In this document: piece after piece, positions 51,424 to 60,742 of the stretch | How positions within the stretch are numbered: position 1 is the first letter of the stretch | How the letters are laid out: the number at the start of each line of letters is the position of its first letter | DNA from: Paenibacillus sp. FSL K6-1330 | GTDB taxonomy: Bacteria; Bacillota; Bacilli; Paenibacillales; Paenibacillaceae | DNA length: 64,000 bases | NCBI RefSeq assembly: GCF_037976825.1 | Contig: NZ_CP150269.1 | Location: 5,221,501 to 5,285,500 of the forward strand | Reading direction: 5' to 3' | Notes under the pieces: model-generated | Databases searched by the model: none | Told to the model about the DNA's origin: nothing | Seen by the model: only the letters and a program-made list of their open reading frames with translations | Program-made: the position numbers and the translations under genes

Positions 51424-52041
51424 TTATGGGCCCTCTTCTCGACTTGCTAACAAAAGGCTCTTTCCTAGCATCGGTTCAACTTGTTCTATCCATTTATGCT
51501 CTTTATCCGCTAACAGGGTTTTCCATCCAAGTTCGATAACAGGCTTTAGGTTCTTTTCCTGATCATCAATATAAACAACCGTTTGGCCTAGTTCAAATTG
51601 TTTCCCGACATGTTGATAAATTCGGATATCAGGTTTTCTTAACCTTACTTGATTTGAAATCGTTATGCTCCTTGTATAAGGTTCTACTCTTTCTAAAATT
51701 GGTTCCAACCATTCCTTACAATGATTACTTAATATATGAATATCTGCGATTTCACTCCATTCAGCCAAGTAATTTAATCCTGGCAGCGGTTCCAGTGATT
51801 GCATCAACAACGCTCTGGCCCGCTCTTTGTTGATCTGCTTCATTCGCAGGCTCATCCATTCCCAAAACTCATCTTCTTTAATCTTTCCAGTCCATATATC
51901 CTTTCGAATCTCATCAAATTGTTCTCGAATGTCTTGGAATGAGATTTCGGAATCCTCAGATAATTGCAGCCAAACCGCAGTTGAAAAATTACTAATTAAT
52001 ACACCAGCTAAATCTAATACCAGTTGTGGCTTTGCAGTCAT
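51424..52041 (-). CDS. HAD-family hydrolase
   Basis: A 205-residue HAD phosphatase of the YihX-like class. Motif I is LVLDLAGVLI (nucleophile Asp near residue 10), followed by an alpha-helical cap, motif II HILSN, motif III the Lys in RLRKPDIRIY and motif IV VVYIDDQEKNLKP. The second Asp of motif I is replaced by Ala/Gly as is usual in the GGVL group. GGAG lies eight bases before the ATG at 52041. The substrate is unknown. Confidence 0.8.
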   Translation of the reverse strand: MTAKPQLVLDLAGVLISNFSTAVWLQLSEDSEISFQDIREQFDEIRKDIWTGKIKEDEFWEWMSLRMKQINKERARALLMQSLEPLPGLNYLAEWSEIADIHILSNHCKEWLEPILERVEPYTRSITISNQVRLRKPDIRIYQHVGKQFELGQTVVYIDDQEKNLKPVIELGWKTLLADKEHKWIEQVEPMLGKSLLLASREEGP

Positions 52042-52114
52042 CGAATCATCTCCTAAAATCTTATACACAAGCTTTACCTAGGGGTTAAGCGAAGTGGAAG
52101 GCATCATTGAAGTA

Positions 52115-52715
52115 CTAAGAATCGTCACTATTCTTTATGTCAATTGAAATATGTTTTCTTAAATCAGTAATGTATGCGTATGCATCATTGATCTCAGTAA
52201 TTCCTTCAACAACATTGTCCATTAATTCTTCAATAAAAAATTCAAGCTCACTCTCACGTAAATCTATATCCTTCAAATAATTCTCATTATAATCCTTGAT
52301 AAAATCTGACTTGATAATCCTTGATAAAATCTGACTTGCTCTTATAAAGTTTAAAACGTTCTATAACATAAAGTTCCTTAAGGGTGATGAATAAAGCTAG
52401 AAAATCTTTAAGGTTTCTTGCAACCAAGTTTACTGCTTTTTCAAAAAACATGCGTTGTATAAAAATAATCGTGGCCTCTTCTAAATCTTTAATAGATTGA
52501 TTAAACGTATAAAAAGCGAAGTGGTCTCCACCTACCCCAGTTTTGCCAAAAATCACAGCGTCCTCTGGTGTGCATTCATATCTGTCATTATCATTATTAA
52601 AGGTAATATAAAAACCTATATAATCATTGACAGTGTGCTCAGGTAGTTAATGAAATTTCTTGTCCAATTGAACAAACTTTTCTAATGTTTCTGGTATTTT
52701 GTAATTTAACGGTAT
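52115..52715 (-). pseudogene. Inactivated gene with start loss, nonsense codon and 25-bp duplication
   Basis: Reading the minus strand, AGGGG is followed eight bases later by ATA where ATG is expected, then PLNYKIPETLEKFVQLDKKF, H, a TAA at codon 23 (52649-52647), LPEHTVNDYIGFYITFNNDN and so on through GKTGVGGDHFAFYTFNQSI and ALFITLKELYVIERFKLYKS. A 25-base tandem duplication (52290-52339) then shifts the frame; removing one copy restores DYNENYLKDIDLRESELEFF and an end at 52115. Intact, it would be about 190 residues. I cannot name the family. Confidence 0.75.
52290..52339. repeat. Perfect 25-bp tandem duplication
   Basis: Two adjacent identical copies, 52290-52314 and 52315-52339, of a 25-base unit starting ATAATCCTTG and ending TCTGACTTG. 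As 25 is not a multiple of three it breaks the reading frame of the minus-strand gene around it. It looks like a recent slippage event. Confidence 0.9.
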
Positions 52716-52790
52716 CTAAGGTTCCCCTGCTATTTAATATCTGTTATATCGAATAACCTTCTTGCATACACGGACTACTTATTTTAGAAA

Positions 52791-52979
52791 TTATTCATTG
52801 ATCTTATTTAATTCTTGATTTAGCCTATCTATTTTGTCTTCTATTCTTCTCAAGCTTTCTTTTGTATTTTTTGTGTGTAAAATTAATCTATTCACAAATC
52901 GAAATAATCCTACCAAGAACAATATAACTAATAATATAATGAATATTTGAGATAACGCTGCCATCCAAAAAAAATCCAA
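52791..52979 (-). CDS. DUF4083-like small membrane protein
   Basis: A 62-residue protein: one long hydrophobic helix (residues 8-32) followed by an amphipathic charged helix (RRIEDKIDRLNQELNKIN), the layout of DUF4083 proteins. A TTG start is preceded by AAGGGGGC seven bases away. Probably a bitopic membrane protein with a cytoplasmic coiled-coil end; function unknown. Confidence 0.65.
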   Translation of the reverse strand: MDFFWMAALSQIFIILLVILFLVGLFRFVNRLILHTKNTKESLRRIEDKIDRLNQELNKINE

Positions 52980-53012
52980 GTTATTAGCCCCCTTAATAAA
53001 CTAAAAACTAAA

Positions 53013-53204
53013 TTACGGACCATTGTCCCTTAAATCGATTGTTAACATTAATATTTTCAGGTGTTTCACATAAGATTCAGATAACCTTTCTTCCATCATT
53101 ATACATATGACAATTAAGCGGTGGTAGTCCAATAGTTTGAATACTGTGTTATCTGATTTCATTCCTTCCACTAACCAACTATCGTTTCTCGCTAGTTCAA
53201 TCAT
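53013..53204 (-). CDS. Doubtful short frame
   Basis: A 63-codon frame (ELARNDSWLVEGMKSDNTVF, then a hydrophobic middle). No ribosome binding site precedes the ATG. Its composition is protein-like and, together with the decayed neighbours, it may be a remnant of a larger gene rather than an active one. Confidence 0.25.
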   Translation of the reverse strand: MIELARNDSWLVEGMKSDNTVFKLLDYHRLIVICIMMEERLSESYVKHLKILMLTIDLRDNGP

Positions 53205-53471
53205 TCAATAAATATACACTCTAACATCTTCTTTCATCTAAATTATCTACAAAAAGGATTTTCACTACAATGTGGAGTTGACAGATGAAGAAGTAAAAAA
53301 GCCCTACTGCGTGTCTTCAAACTTACGCATTGTCCGTAAAGCCAGTCTCCGTAATGCCTCTTAGTTCAATTTTGAACGGGATATAAAATTCTTGTTAATA
53401 TTCATATGGTTAACAACCGATAATTACCTCAAGGAAATATTCACCATTTCGTTTATAAGGGATGTGTTTAA

Positions 53472-54293
53472 ATGCCTCAAATTACAAGCGTATCAAGCAG
53501 ATCACAGTCTACGTCGCCTGTAAAGTCCAGAACAAATATTATGTCTCCTATTGACCGGGAGATTGAGCAGCTAATCAATCAAAAAGGAATTATTAATGAA
53601 AAAATCGCGAGTATTAAATCAGACGAAAAGCTGGACTCTAAACAAAAAGATGAAAGAATTAAACTTTTAACCACGGATATGCAATTACTTGAATCTCAAA
53701 TTATGCAGAAGAGAATGGAGAAGACTGAAGAGAATAAGAATAACAATAGTGCTTCTTCTCAAAAGGAGAATTTGAGTAATAAAATCGAAATGGATACAAG
53801 TAAGCAAGATGTGTCAGGCATATCAATGGAAAAGTTTTTACAAGCTAGTAATCTACATGACCAATTGACCAAAATGGCAAGTGTACGTAGATCACTGAAA
53901 GTGGAAACTGACACTCTTAGGCATGAAGTAAGAAAGGGAAGAGCTCTTCTTGGAGGTGAGAATGAGCCCGGCGACCCAGGCAAATCGGAAATGAGAAAGA
54001 ATCTAGAATTGACAGTTAATAAATCGAAAACCGATGAAGCGCTAAACATCGAGATGAAAATTACTGAATTGGATCGTAAAATGAGTGAAAAGATCGAAGC
54101 CACTAAAGAAGAGATTCAAAGCGATAACAAGAAGATCGTCACCAGAGAGGTTGATCATAAGGAAGATGTATCCGTATCTGCACAAACTGTAAATGCTGCT
54201 GATACGCTAAGGCAGAATCAGGATGCCGCCGATAAGAATAAGCATAATAACCTTGAAACACAACGGAATATTGGTATTGACATTCGCGTTTAG
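53472..54293 (+). CDS. Hypothetical helical, coiled-coil protein
   Basis: A 273-residue highly charged protein. The N-terminal region (about 25-85: SPIDREIEQLINQKGIINEK, LLTTDMQLLESQIMQKRM) has the pattern of the FlxA-like helical family; the middle and end are mostly coiled coil with Lys/Glu/Asn (ITELDRKMSEKIEATKEEIQ). There is no signal peptide or membrane helix. AAGGGATG precedes the ATG. A stable stem-loop follows it. A cytoplasmic or secreted structural role is possible; I do not assign one. Confidence 0.6.
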   Translation: MPQITSVSSRSQSTSPVKSRTNIMSPIDREIEQLINQKGIINEKIASIKSDEKLDSKQKDERIKLLTTDMQLLESQIMQKRMEKTEENKNNNSASSQKENLSNKIEMDTSKQDVSGISMEKFLQASNLHDQLTKMASVRRSLKVETDTLRHEVRKGRALLGGENEPGDPGKSEMRKNLELTVNKSKTDEALNIEMKITELDRKMSEKIEATKEEIQSDNKKIVTREVDHKEDVSVSAQTVNAADTLRQNQDAADKNKHNNLETQRNIGIDIRV

Positions 54294-54371
54294 AAGAGAA
54301 CTATACTTCAAAATATACATATATTTATCATAAGATAGAACCCGTCGGGTCAAGGATTGACTTGAAAATGA

Positions 54372-54415
54372 ATAGCACCGTATGAACAGTTATTGACTGT
54401 TTGTAACGGTGCTAT
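54372..54415. terminator. Stem-loop between convergent genes
   Basis: ATAGCACCGT and ACGGTGCTAT form a perfect ten-base-pair stem; within the loop AACAGT and ACTGTT add a second stem. It sits between the stop codons of the convergent genes at 54293 and 54469 and probably terminates both, although neither side has a good T-run. Confidence 0.55.
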
Positions 54416-54468
54416 AGTTATATGCTCATGATCCTGTCGGTCCCGTGTTTTTTTCCAGTGCACGCTCA

Positions 54469-55674
54469 TTATTCAGATCTACATTGACTTATAAATTCAA
54501 AAATCTCATCAACAGCTTGATGATACCCACCTGATTGCAGAAAGGATTCCCTAATATTGGCGGCGGCTTTCTTGAAAGATGAGAGACTTAACACACGATC
54601 TGCTGCTTCACGCAATTGATTTGCAGTCAAGCTTTGCATTTGTAATGTTATGCCTGCTCCGATATGGGCGACTTGCTCCGCAATGATTGGCTGATCTGCG
54701 CTTTGTGGGATTACAATGAGCGGAACCCCATAATAAAGACCTTCATGGGTACTGTTCATTCCACCATGTGTAATAAATAATTTAGCATGTTGCAGTACAT
54801 CGGTTTGTGGAACGTAATTCTTTACGATGAAGTTTGTAGGAATTTCACCTAAATCAGAAATTTGGACTTTACTTCCAATTGACATGACAATCGTATGATC
54901 GGTGTTCCCAAATGCCTCAATACAAAGCTTATAAAAATCCATTGCATGATTAAACACGGTACCCAGTGATATGTAAATGGGGTTTTTTCCCTGGATTGCA
55001 GTAAAGTCGAAGTTTTCTTGGGTTAATCGTGAAGAGATGGATGGACCTACAAATTTATACGTTTGGTCGAATGCTTTTTCTTCAGGTTGAAACTCCCTTG
55101 TTGTATAAACAATCGTCAGCGGCGCAGGATTGCAAATCACTTCATAAGGCGAATCGATCTCCACATTATATTTTTCCTGCACCATTGCCGTCAGGCTTTG
55201 GAATTTATCGTTTATGGGTTTCGCGATGTCTGTAGGGACATTTACAAAAAATGGTTCCAGCATTTTATCGAACGATTCTTTTGTCTGCGCAAAAGTAGTA
55301 CAAGAGCTGATTGCAGGAAGCTTAAGAATTTGAGCAAGTAAACGACCGCAACCAAACATGGAATCATGAATGATATAATCAAAATGCTCTCCTTTGATCT
55401 GTTCAACAACGCTTGGTATGACGATATCAGCCGTAAGTAAAAGACCGTTGACTCTTTCGAGCAAATAATCTCTCCCACCTGAGATAAAGGCTTTAATAAA
55501 TTTTTGATCGTCAAATGTTCGAACGGTTGCCCCCGCCTTCTCGATACGCTCCCGAAAAGCTTCTATACAAAAGTACACGACCTCTTCTCCACGCGAAATA
55601 AGCTCTTGCACAACGCCAATCGTTGGATTGATATGTCCTTCAGATCCGCCATTAATAAATAACACACGCGCCAT
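54469..55674 (-). CDS. Macrolide-type glycosyltransferase (MGT/UGT family)
   Basis: A 401-residue GT1-family enzyme with RVLFINGGSEGHINPTIGVV at the N-terminus and the UDP-sugar motif THGGMNSTHEGLYYGVPLIV followed by PQSADQPIIAEQV. It is like YjiC/YojK of Bacillus, which glucosylate flavonoids, macrolides and other small molecules, and may inactivate antibiotics. GTG three codons upstream is possible but the ATG at 55674 follows AGGAG by eight bases. It is monocistronic. Confidence 0.88.
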   Translation of the reverse strand: MARVLFINGGSEGHINPTIGVVQELISRGEEVVYFCIEAFRERIEKAGATVRTFDDQKFIKAFISGGRDYLLERVNGLLLTADIVIPSVVEQIKGEHFDYIIHDSMFGCGRLLAQILKLPAISSCTTFAQTKESFDKMLEPFFVNVPTDIAKPINDKFQSLTAMVQEKYNVEIDSPYEVICNPAPLTIVYTTREFQPEEKAFDQTYKFVGPSISSRLTQENFDFTAIQGKNPIYISLGTVFNHAMDFYKLCIEAFGNTDHTIVMSIGSKVQISDLGEIPTNFIVKNYVPQTDVLQHAKLFITHGGMNSTHEGLYYGVPLIVIPQSADQPIIAEQVAHIGAGITLQMQSLTANQLREAADRVLSLSSFKKAAANIRESFLQSGGYHQAVDEIFEFISQCRSE

Positions 55675-56468
55675 ATCTACCACTCCTTAAAAGGGACTGT
55701 CTCCTACCATCGTTCAATCAATGGAATCAAGTTTATCATAGTACAATACTCAAAAATCTCAAAACTTGGATCGCCCATACTTTCCGGTTGAGCAATGTCC
55801 TTACAGAGCGGGTCTGCTTCATGGACAGTTCTGCACCCGAAGTACTAAAAATTCAAAATCGTTCTGTATACATGTTTCAAACTAATGCTAACTGGGTAAT
55901 AGTATTAGACATATTAATGTATTAGGCAGTTATACGGTCCTTCTCGAAGGGGACTCGTTGCCTGCTTACGCATTTTGGATATATCCATTTGGGCCGAGGG
56001 AAGCAGTGGCACCATGACATAGCTGCTTGATTCTCGCAGGTATAACTGGGATTCATGTATGAGATCGCATATTTTCCCGAATACGAACAGGGGCATACAG
56101 GCTTGGAATACTTCTTCGGATGGATGTAACAAGGGATTGCACAGTTTGGAAAGCTACAATGCATATAAAGGTGGAATTTTGGGTATGTAAGTCAATACCA
56201 TAACGATGATTTTTAACTTAAATTGTTAGTACCCTCAGGGCTTCCTCTTAGATCTTTCTCCACCCCTTAATCATGCGCTTAATCCTATTCCATTTTGATT
56301 TCTTTTAAAGCTAACTTGCTTAGCTTCATTTTCCATTTCTACATAACAAGGCTGAAGCCTTCCCTTATCTCTGGCACCACACTGTTCCTTCAACAATTTT
56401 TGGGTCCCGATGGATGATATGCCAAATGCTCCGCATAATATGGATACTGCTTGCAAAGGGGCGATTGA
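55675..56468. other. Intergenic stretch with a possible gene remnant
   Basis: I see no active gene here. A minus-strand frame at 55914-56132 (HPSEEVFQACMPLFVFGKIC, LPSAQMDISKMRKQATSPLR) has protein-like composition but no binding site or upstream continuation, so it could be a remnant. The last 100 bases must hold the opuCA promoter; no clear -35/-10 pair stands out. AAAGGGGCG just before 56469 is the opuCA ribosome binding site. Confidence 0.4.
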
Positions 56469-57632
56469 ATGATAGTACTGGAGCATGTGAACAAGGTTTA
56501 CGATAATGGCTTTCACGCGCTGAAAGACATTAATCTGGAATTCAAAAAAGGGGAAATCACCGTCCTCATCGGACCGAGTGGCTGTGGCAAATCGACTACC
56601 ATGAAGCTGATCAACGCGCTTAATACGCCATCATCGGGCAAAGTTCTGATTGACGGTAAAGATATCTCGAGATTGAATCCGGTTGAACTGCGGCGCAATA
56701 TCGGCTATGTCATTCAAAGCGTTGGTTTATTTCCGCATATGAATATCTCCAAGAACGCGGGCGTGGTTCCACGTCTGAAAAAGTGGGATAAAGACAAAAC
56801 AGAACAAAAAGTAAATGAATTGTTGGACATGGTCGGACTGGACCACACCATTTATGGTACGCGCTATCCATCCGAGCTTAGCGGCGGACAACAGCAGCGT
56901 GTAGGCGTAGTGCGAGCGCTTGCCGCTGAACCCGATATCATCCTGATGGACGAGCCGTTCTCCGCACTGGATCCGATCAGCCGTGAGCAGCTTCAGGATG
57001 AGCTGATCCGGCTTCAGCAGGAACTCAATAAAACCATTATTTTTGTGACGCATGATATGGATGAAGCTATTAAAATCGCGGATACCATCGTTCTGATGAA
57101 AGATGGGGAAGTGGTTCAAACGGGTAGACCGGACAGTATTTTACGGCATCCCGCAAACGATTTTGTACGTGACTTTATCGGTTCGAAACGTCTGCAAAAT
57201 GAAAATGAAAGCGCCTATGAAATTCCGCTTGTTGATGAAGTGATGATTACGAATCCAGTCACGGCATTCCCGAGCCGGGGATTAGCTGAAGCCATCAAGA
57301 TGATGGAAATGAAGAGGGTCGATTCACTGCTGATCGTGGACCGTAACCGTCAGCTTCAAGGAGCGGTTTCAATCTATCGGGTTCTCGACCAATACGGCGA
57401 GGAAGGCAAAACGGTGGCTGACGTTATGCATCCAGTCCGTTTTTCTGTGGCTTCGGGAAGCACGCTTCCACAGGCCATCGAGATCATGGACAGCCATCAG
57501 CTCAGTAATCTTCCTGTCATAGACAGTAATAACCGGTTCCTCGGATTAATCACAAGAGGCAGTGTGGTTAAACATTTGGCCGAAGTCTATCCAACGATGG
57601 TTCCTCCGGTGCTGAACGGAGAGGGTGAGTGA
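56469..57632 (+). CDS. opuCA: Osmoprotectant ABC transporter ATP-binding protein OpuCA
   Basis: A 387-residue ATPase. Walker A is IGPSGCGKSTTMK, the signature ELSGGQQQRVGVVRAL, Walker B IILMDEPFSALDP, and the C-terminal third (about 255-375) has two CBS domains (VDSLLIVDRNRQLQGAVSIY, LSNLPVIDSNNRFLGLITRG). In OpuC/OpuA-type transporters CBS domains sense ionic strength or c-di-AMP. It powers uptake of glycine betaine, carnitine or choline-type solutes. The ATG has AAGGGG seven bases upstream. Confidence 0.92.
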   Translation: MIVLEHVNKVYDNGFHALKDINLEFKKGEITVLIGPSGCGKSTTMKLINALNTPSSGKVLIDGKDISRLNPVELRRNIGYVIQSVGLFPHMNISKNAGVVPRLKKWDKDKTEQKVNELLDMVGLDHTIYGTRYPSELSGGQQQRVGVVRALAAEPDIILMDEPFSALDPISREQLQDELIRLQQELNKTIIFVTHDMDEAIKIADTIVLMKDGEVVQTGRPDSILRHPANDFVRDFIGSKRLQNENESAYEIPLVDEVMITNPVTAFPSRGLAEAIKMMEMKRVDSLLIVDRNRQLQGAVSIYRVLDQYGEEGKTVADVMHPVRFSVASGSTLPQAIEIMDSHQLSNLPVIDSNNRFLGLITRGSVVKHLAEVYPTMVPPVLNGEGE

Positions 57633-57633
57633 T

Positions 57634-58299
57634 ATGAACGCATTCTGGAGTTTTATCACGGAACGTTATCCGGATATTCTAAATGCATTGCAGGAGCATC
57701 TGGTCCTCTCATTCTCTGCCGTGCTTTTGGGGACTGTTGTTGCCGTACCGATCGGAATCCTGTTGGTATACAACCGGATAGGCTGGATCAACAGCATCGT
57801 ATTTTTCATTACGAACCTGTTTCAGACGGTTCCAAGCCTGGCGCTTCTGGCTATTCTGATTCCGCTGCTCGGCATCGGCATGAAGCCGGCCATACTCGCG
57901 CTATTTTTATACTCCCTCATGCCCATCCTGCGGAATACCTATGACGGTTTTCACTCCGTGGATAAAGGGGTGCTCAATTCGGCCAGGGGGATGGGATACA
58001 GCACCGCCCAAACGATTTTGAGGATTCAGCTTCCCTTATCGCTTCCTTACATCATGTCCGGTATCCGCATTACGACCGTGTACATCATCAGCTGGGCAAC
58101 ACTGGCTTCCCTGATTGGTGCTGGCGGTTTAGGCCAGCTTATTGTATCTGGACTTGGTGTCAACAAGCCCGAGATGATCTTCATCGGTGGCATTGGTGCC
58201 ATTCTCCTGGCACTTGTAGCTGACGGTCTGCTTGGGCTGCTTGAGGGCTGGCTAAGCAAACACTACCATCAGACTCACACCCGGGACGCTGCGATATGA
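57634..58299 (+). CDS. opuCB: Osmoprotectant ABC transporter permease OpuCB
   Basis: A 221-residue permease with about five membrane helices. It has the MetI-type cytoplasmic loop in SVDKGVLNSARGMGYSTAQT, and LIGAGGLGQLIVSGLGVNKP near the end. The ATG at 57634 follows directly after the opuCA stop; GAGGG gives an eight-base spacing. The GTG at 57625 is an alternative. It forms the channel with OpuCD. Confidence 0.88.
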   Translation: MNAFWSFITERYPDILNALQEHLVLSFSAVLLGTVVAVPIGILLVYNRIGWINSIVFFITNLFQTVPSLALLAILIPLLGIGMKPAILALFLYSLMPILRNTYDGFHSVDKGVLNSARGMGYSTAQTILRIQLPLSLPYIMSGIRITTVYIISWATLASLIGAGGLGQLIVSGLGVNKPEMIFIGGIGAILLALVADGLLGLLEGWLSKHYHQTHTRDAAI

Positions 58300-58346
58300 G
58301 TCACATCAACCGTAGACAGCGAGGCGGACGGAACAAGGAAGGCGTG

Positions 58347-59249
58347 ATGAAACTGAAAAAGCTTAAATGGGCTCCGTTGTTAATCTGCATGATGGCTCTT
58401 GCCGCTTTAACCTCCGCATGCGGAATTCAAAGCGAGATTACGATCGGGACTCAAACCTATACCGAAACCAAGATTATAGCTGAAATGTATAAAGCTCTGA
58501 TTGAAGACCAAACCGATCTGAAGGTGGATATTATCCCGGATCTGGCATCGAGTTCATTGGTCATCAATGCGATGAAAAGAAACGACGTTCAGATGGCAAC
58601 ATTATATACCGGTGAGATTTTCAACAACCATTTTCCGATCAGCGGTACCAAAGACCGCGCCAAAGTCTTGAAGGAAGCTCAAGATGGATTTCAGGAACAC
58701 TTCGGGTTCACCTGGATGAACCCTTTGGGTTTTGAGAACACCTACGCGTTCACGGTAAGAAAGGATCTGGCCGAAGCCAATGGATATACCAAAATTTCCG
58801 ATGTCAAAAAAGACATGGATCGTATGAAACTTGGGGTAGATACCACATGGCTGGAGAGAAGCACGGATGGATATCCGGCGTTCTCCAAAGCATATGACAT
58901 TAAATTCGGTCAGGTGTTCCCCATGGAAATCAGCCTGGTATACAGTGCGGTAGCCAATGAGCAGGTGGATATCGTGTTGGCCTATTCTACGGATTCCCGG
59001 CTGAAAGCCTACCAATTGCAGACGCTTCAGGATGACCAGCAATTCTTCCCTCCATATGATGCAAGTCCGGTATTGCGTTCGGACCTTTTAAAGAAGCATC
59101 CTGAAATCCAGGATACGATAGCGCCTTTAATCGGTCATTTGGATGCAGATACGATGATATCGCTTAATTATCAGGTGGACATTGAGAAGAAAAGCGAACG
59201 AGAGGTGGCAATCGCGTACTTGAAAGAGCAGGGCCTCTTGAAAAGCTAA
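58347..59249 (+). CDS. opuCC: Osmoprotectant-binding lipoprotein OpuCC
   Basis: A 300-residue substrate-binding lipoprotein: signal peptide LICMMALAALTSAC with the lipobox TSAC, then ITIGTQTYTETKIIAEMYKA, SSSLVINAMKRNDVQMATLY and VDIVLAYSTDSRLKAYQLQT, typical of OpuCC/OsmF. Aromatic residues that would cage a quaternary ammonium are present (Tyr in TQTYTE, AYS). ATG at 58347 follows AAGGA by seven bases; frame upstream to 58296 overlaps the opuCB stop and is unlikely to be translated. Confidence 0.9.
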   Translation: MKLKKLKWAPLLICMMALAALTSACGIQSEITIGTQTYTETKIIAEMYKALIEDQTDLKVDIIPDLASSSLVINAMKRNDVQMATLYTGEIFNNHFPISGTKDRAKVLKEAQDGFQEHFGFTWMNPLGFENTYAFTVRKDLAEANGYTKISDVKKDMDRMKLGVDTTWLERSTDGYPAFSKAYDIKFGQVFPMEISLVYSAVANEQVDIVLAYSTDSRLKAYQLQTLQDDQQFFPPYDASPVLRSDLLKKHPEIQDTIAPLIGHLDADTMISLNYQVDIEKKSEREVAIAYLKEQGLLKS

Positions 59250-59261
59250 AGGAGGGTAAGC

Positions 59262-59963
59262 ATGGAAAATGAACATTTAACATTTGCCGACTTTTTGTCG
59301 TATATATCACGAAATCAGGGGTTGCTCTGGGAGTATTTCATCCAGCATATTACGATGGTGGTTATCGGTCTGGGACTGGCATTCATCGTCGGAGTACCGC
59401 TTGGCATTCTCTGCTCTAAGAGCAAATGGGCTGCCAAGATCATTTTGTTTATCACCAACATCTTGCAGGTGGTACCGAGCTTGGCCATGCTCGTGGTTCT
59501 CATGTTATGGATGGGACTCGGAACGAAAACGGTCATGGTGGGACTCTTCCTGTATTCACTGAATCCAATTGCACGTAATACGTACGTTGGATTAAAACAG
59601 GTGGATCCGAGCTATCTAGAATCCGGAAAAGGAATCGGGATGAGCCCCTTCCAAATGCTCGTTAAAGTGCGTTTTCCGCTTGCGCTGACTTATATCTTGT
59701 CAGGTTTGCGCATTGCCGCCGTCATCGCCATCGGCGTGGTAACGATTGCTCCACTCGTAGGAGGAGGAGGGTTGGGACGGGAAATCTATGCCGGACTCAA
59801 CAGCAATAACTCCCTTCGGATCTTTGCAGGCGCCATTCCTGCCGCGGTGCTGGCAATCGTTGCGGATCTTGTGCTTGGCATGCTGCAGCGTAAAATGGAT
59901 CTGGCTAAACGAAAGTCAGCCAGTGCGGCTCCATCGCCTGTGAAAATGCAAAATATCAACTGA
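59262..59963 (+). CDS. opuCD: Osmoprotectant ABC transporter permease OpuCD
   Basis: A 233-residue permease related to OpuCB, with LQVVPSLAMLVVLMLWMGLG, the cytoplasmic loop QVDPSYLESGKGIGMSPFQM and APLVGGGGLGREIYAGLNSN. It completes the CA-CB-CC-CD order of Bacillus opuC operons. AGGAGGG lies just before the ATG. A strong terminator follows. Confidence 0.9.
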   Translation: MENEHLTFADFLSYISRNQGLLWEYFIQHITMVVIGLGLAFIVGVPLGILCSKSKWAAKIILFITNILQVVPSLAMLVVLMLWMGLGTKTVMVGLFLYSLNPIARNTYVGLKQVDPSYLESGKGIGMSPFQMLVKVRFPLALTYILSGLRIAAVIAIGVVTIAPLVGGGGLGREIYAGLNSNNSLRIFAGAIPAAVLAIVADLVLGMLQRKMDLAKRKSASAAPSPVKMQNIN

Positions 59964-59992
59964 CGCTTGTAAAGCGTATATTTGACTCAAAC

Positions 59993-60034
59993 GGGGCATC
60001 CCAAAAGATCTAAGATCTTGCGGATGCCCCTTTT
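59993..60034 (+). terminator. Terminator of the opuC operon
   Basis: GGGGCATCC and GGATGCCCC pair around an inner AGATC/GATCT stem and are followed by TTTT. It lies 30 bases after the opuCD stop. Confidence 0.88.
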
Positions 60035-60124
60035 CTATGAGTTGTTAGCACCAGCGACTTAAGGTGCGTACGCCTATGTGTGATAAGGCGTTAGACGAAG
60101 TCACTTTGTTTAACCTACAACTGA

Positions 60125-60742
60125 TTACTTGCTTAGATATTCCATATATATCCTTACGAGTTTACTTAGAATCTCAATACTTTCCTCAACATTTTCGGTC
60201 TCTAAAGAATGATTGGCATTAGGAATTTCAATGACCTCTCTAACTTTGTCTATGTTAATTTGATTTGCAAGTTCATTATTAAACACTTCATCCTTTGTTC
60301 CATAAACCACAAGTCCGTTAAACTTGTTGATATAGTGAATTGTATCTTTGATTGGTGTCAAAAATAAGTGTTTGATTGGAATTTCAAGTTTCCCATGAAC
60401 TTCACCAGCAACTATTGTCCCTATGCTCTTACTAATAAAAACAACTTGCTTGTACTTGCCAATGATTCGTTGAACCGATTCGTGGCTATCTTCTATGACT
60501 CTTTGCAGTTCATTAACATCCAAATTCGTTCTCGCAGCTTGATATCCATATTCCAGTACCAATAAATCAAAACCACTTTGAAGTGCGGAGGTTCCAGCAA
60601 AATGTAGAATTGGTTTATCACAAGGATAGTTTTTTCCGGGAAACAAAACAACCAACTTGCTGTTTTCCTCATAAAGTTGAATATATTTTTGTTTCATTTC
60701 AGTTTTCCAATACGAGGGAACACTTAAAACCTCTAATTTCAT
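60125..60742 (-). CDS. Small alpha/beta hydrolase
   Basis: A 205-residue alpha/beta-fold protein: LVVLFPGKNYPCDKPILHFA gives the oxyanion region, VVFISKSIGTIVAG the nucleophile elbow (Ser in SKSIG), VYGTKDEVFN the acid and IPNANHSLET the His. The nucleophile motif SxSxG departs from GxSxG only in its first position. AAGGA lies nine bases before the ATG. It stands alone on the minus strand between two plus-strand transporters; the substrate is unknown. Confidence 0.75.
   Translation of the reverse strand: MKLEVLSVPSYWKTEMKQKYIQLYEENSKLVVLFPGKNYPCDKPILHFAGTSALQSGFDLLVLEYGYQAARTNLDVNELQRVIEDSHESVQRIIGKYKQVVFISKSIGTIVAGEVHGKLEIPIKHLFLTPIKDTIHYINKFNGLVVYGTKDEVFNNELANQINIDKVREVIEIPNANHSLETENVEESIEILSKLVRIYMEYLSK

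Noticed and set aside
54469..55674. Glycosyltransferase and APH-type kinase as parts of an antibiotic biosynthesis cluster
   Set aside because: No polyketide, peptide or sugar biosynthesis genes lie nearby; stand-alone resistance or detoxification genes are more likely.
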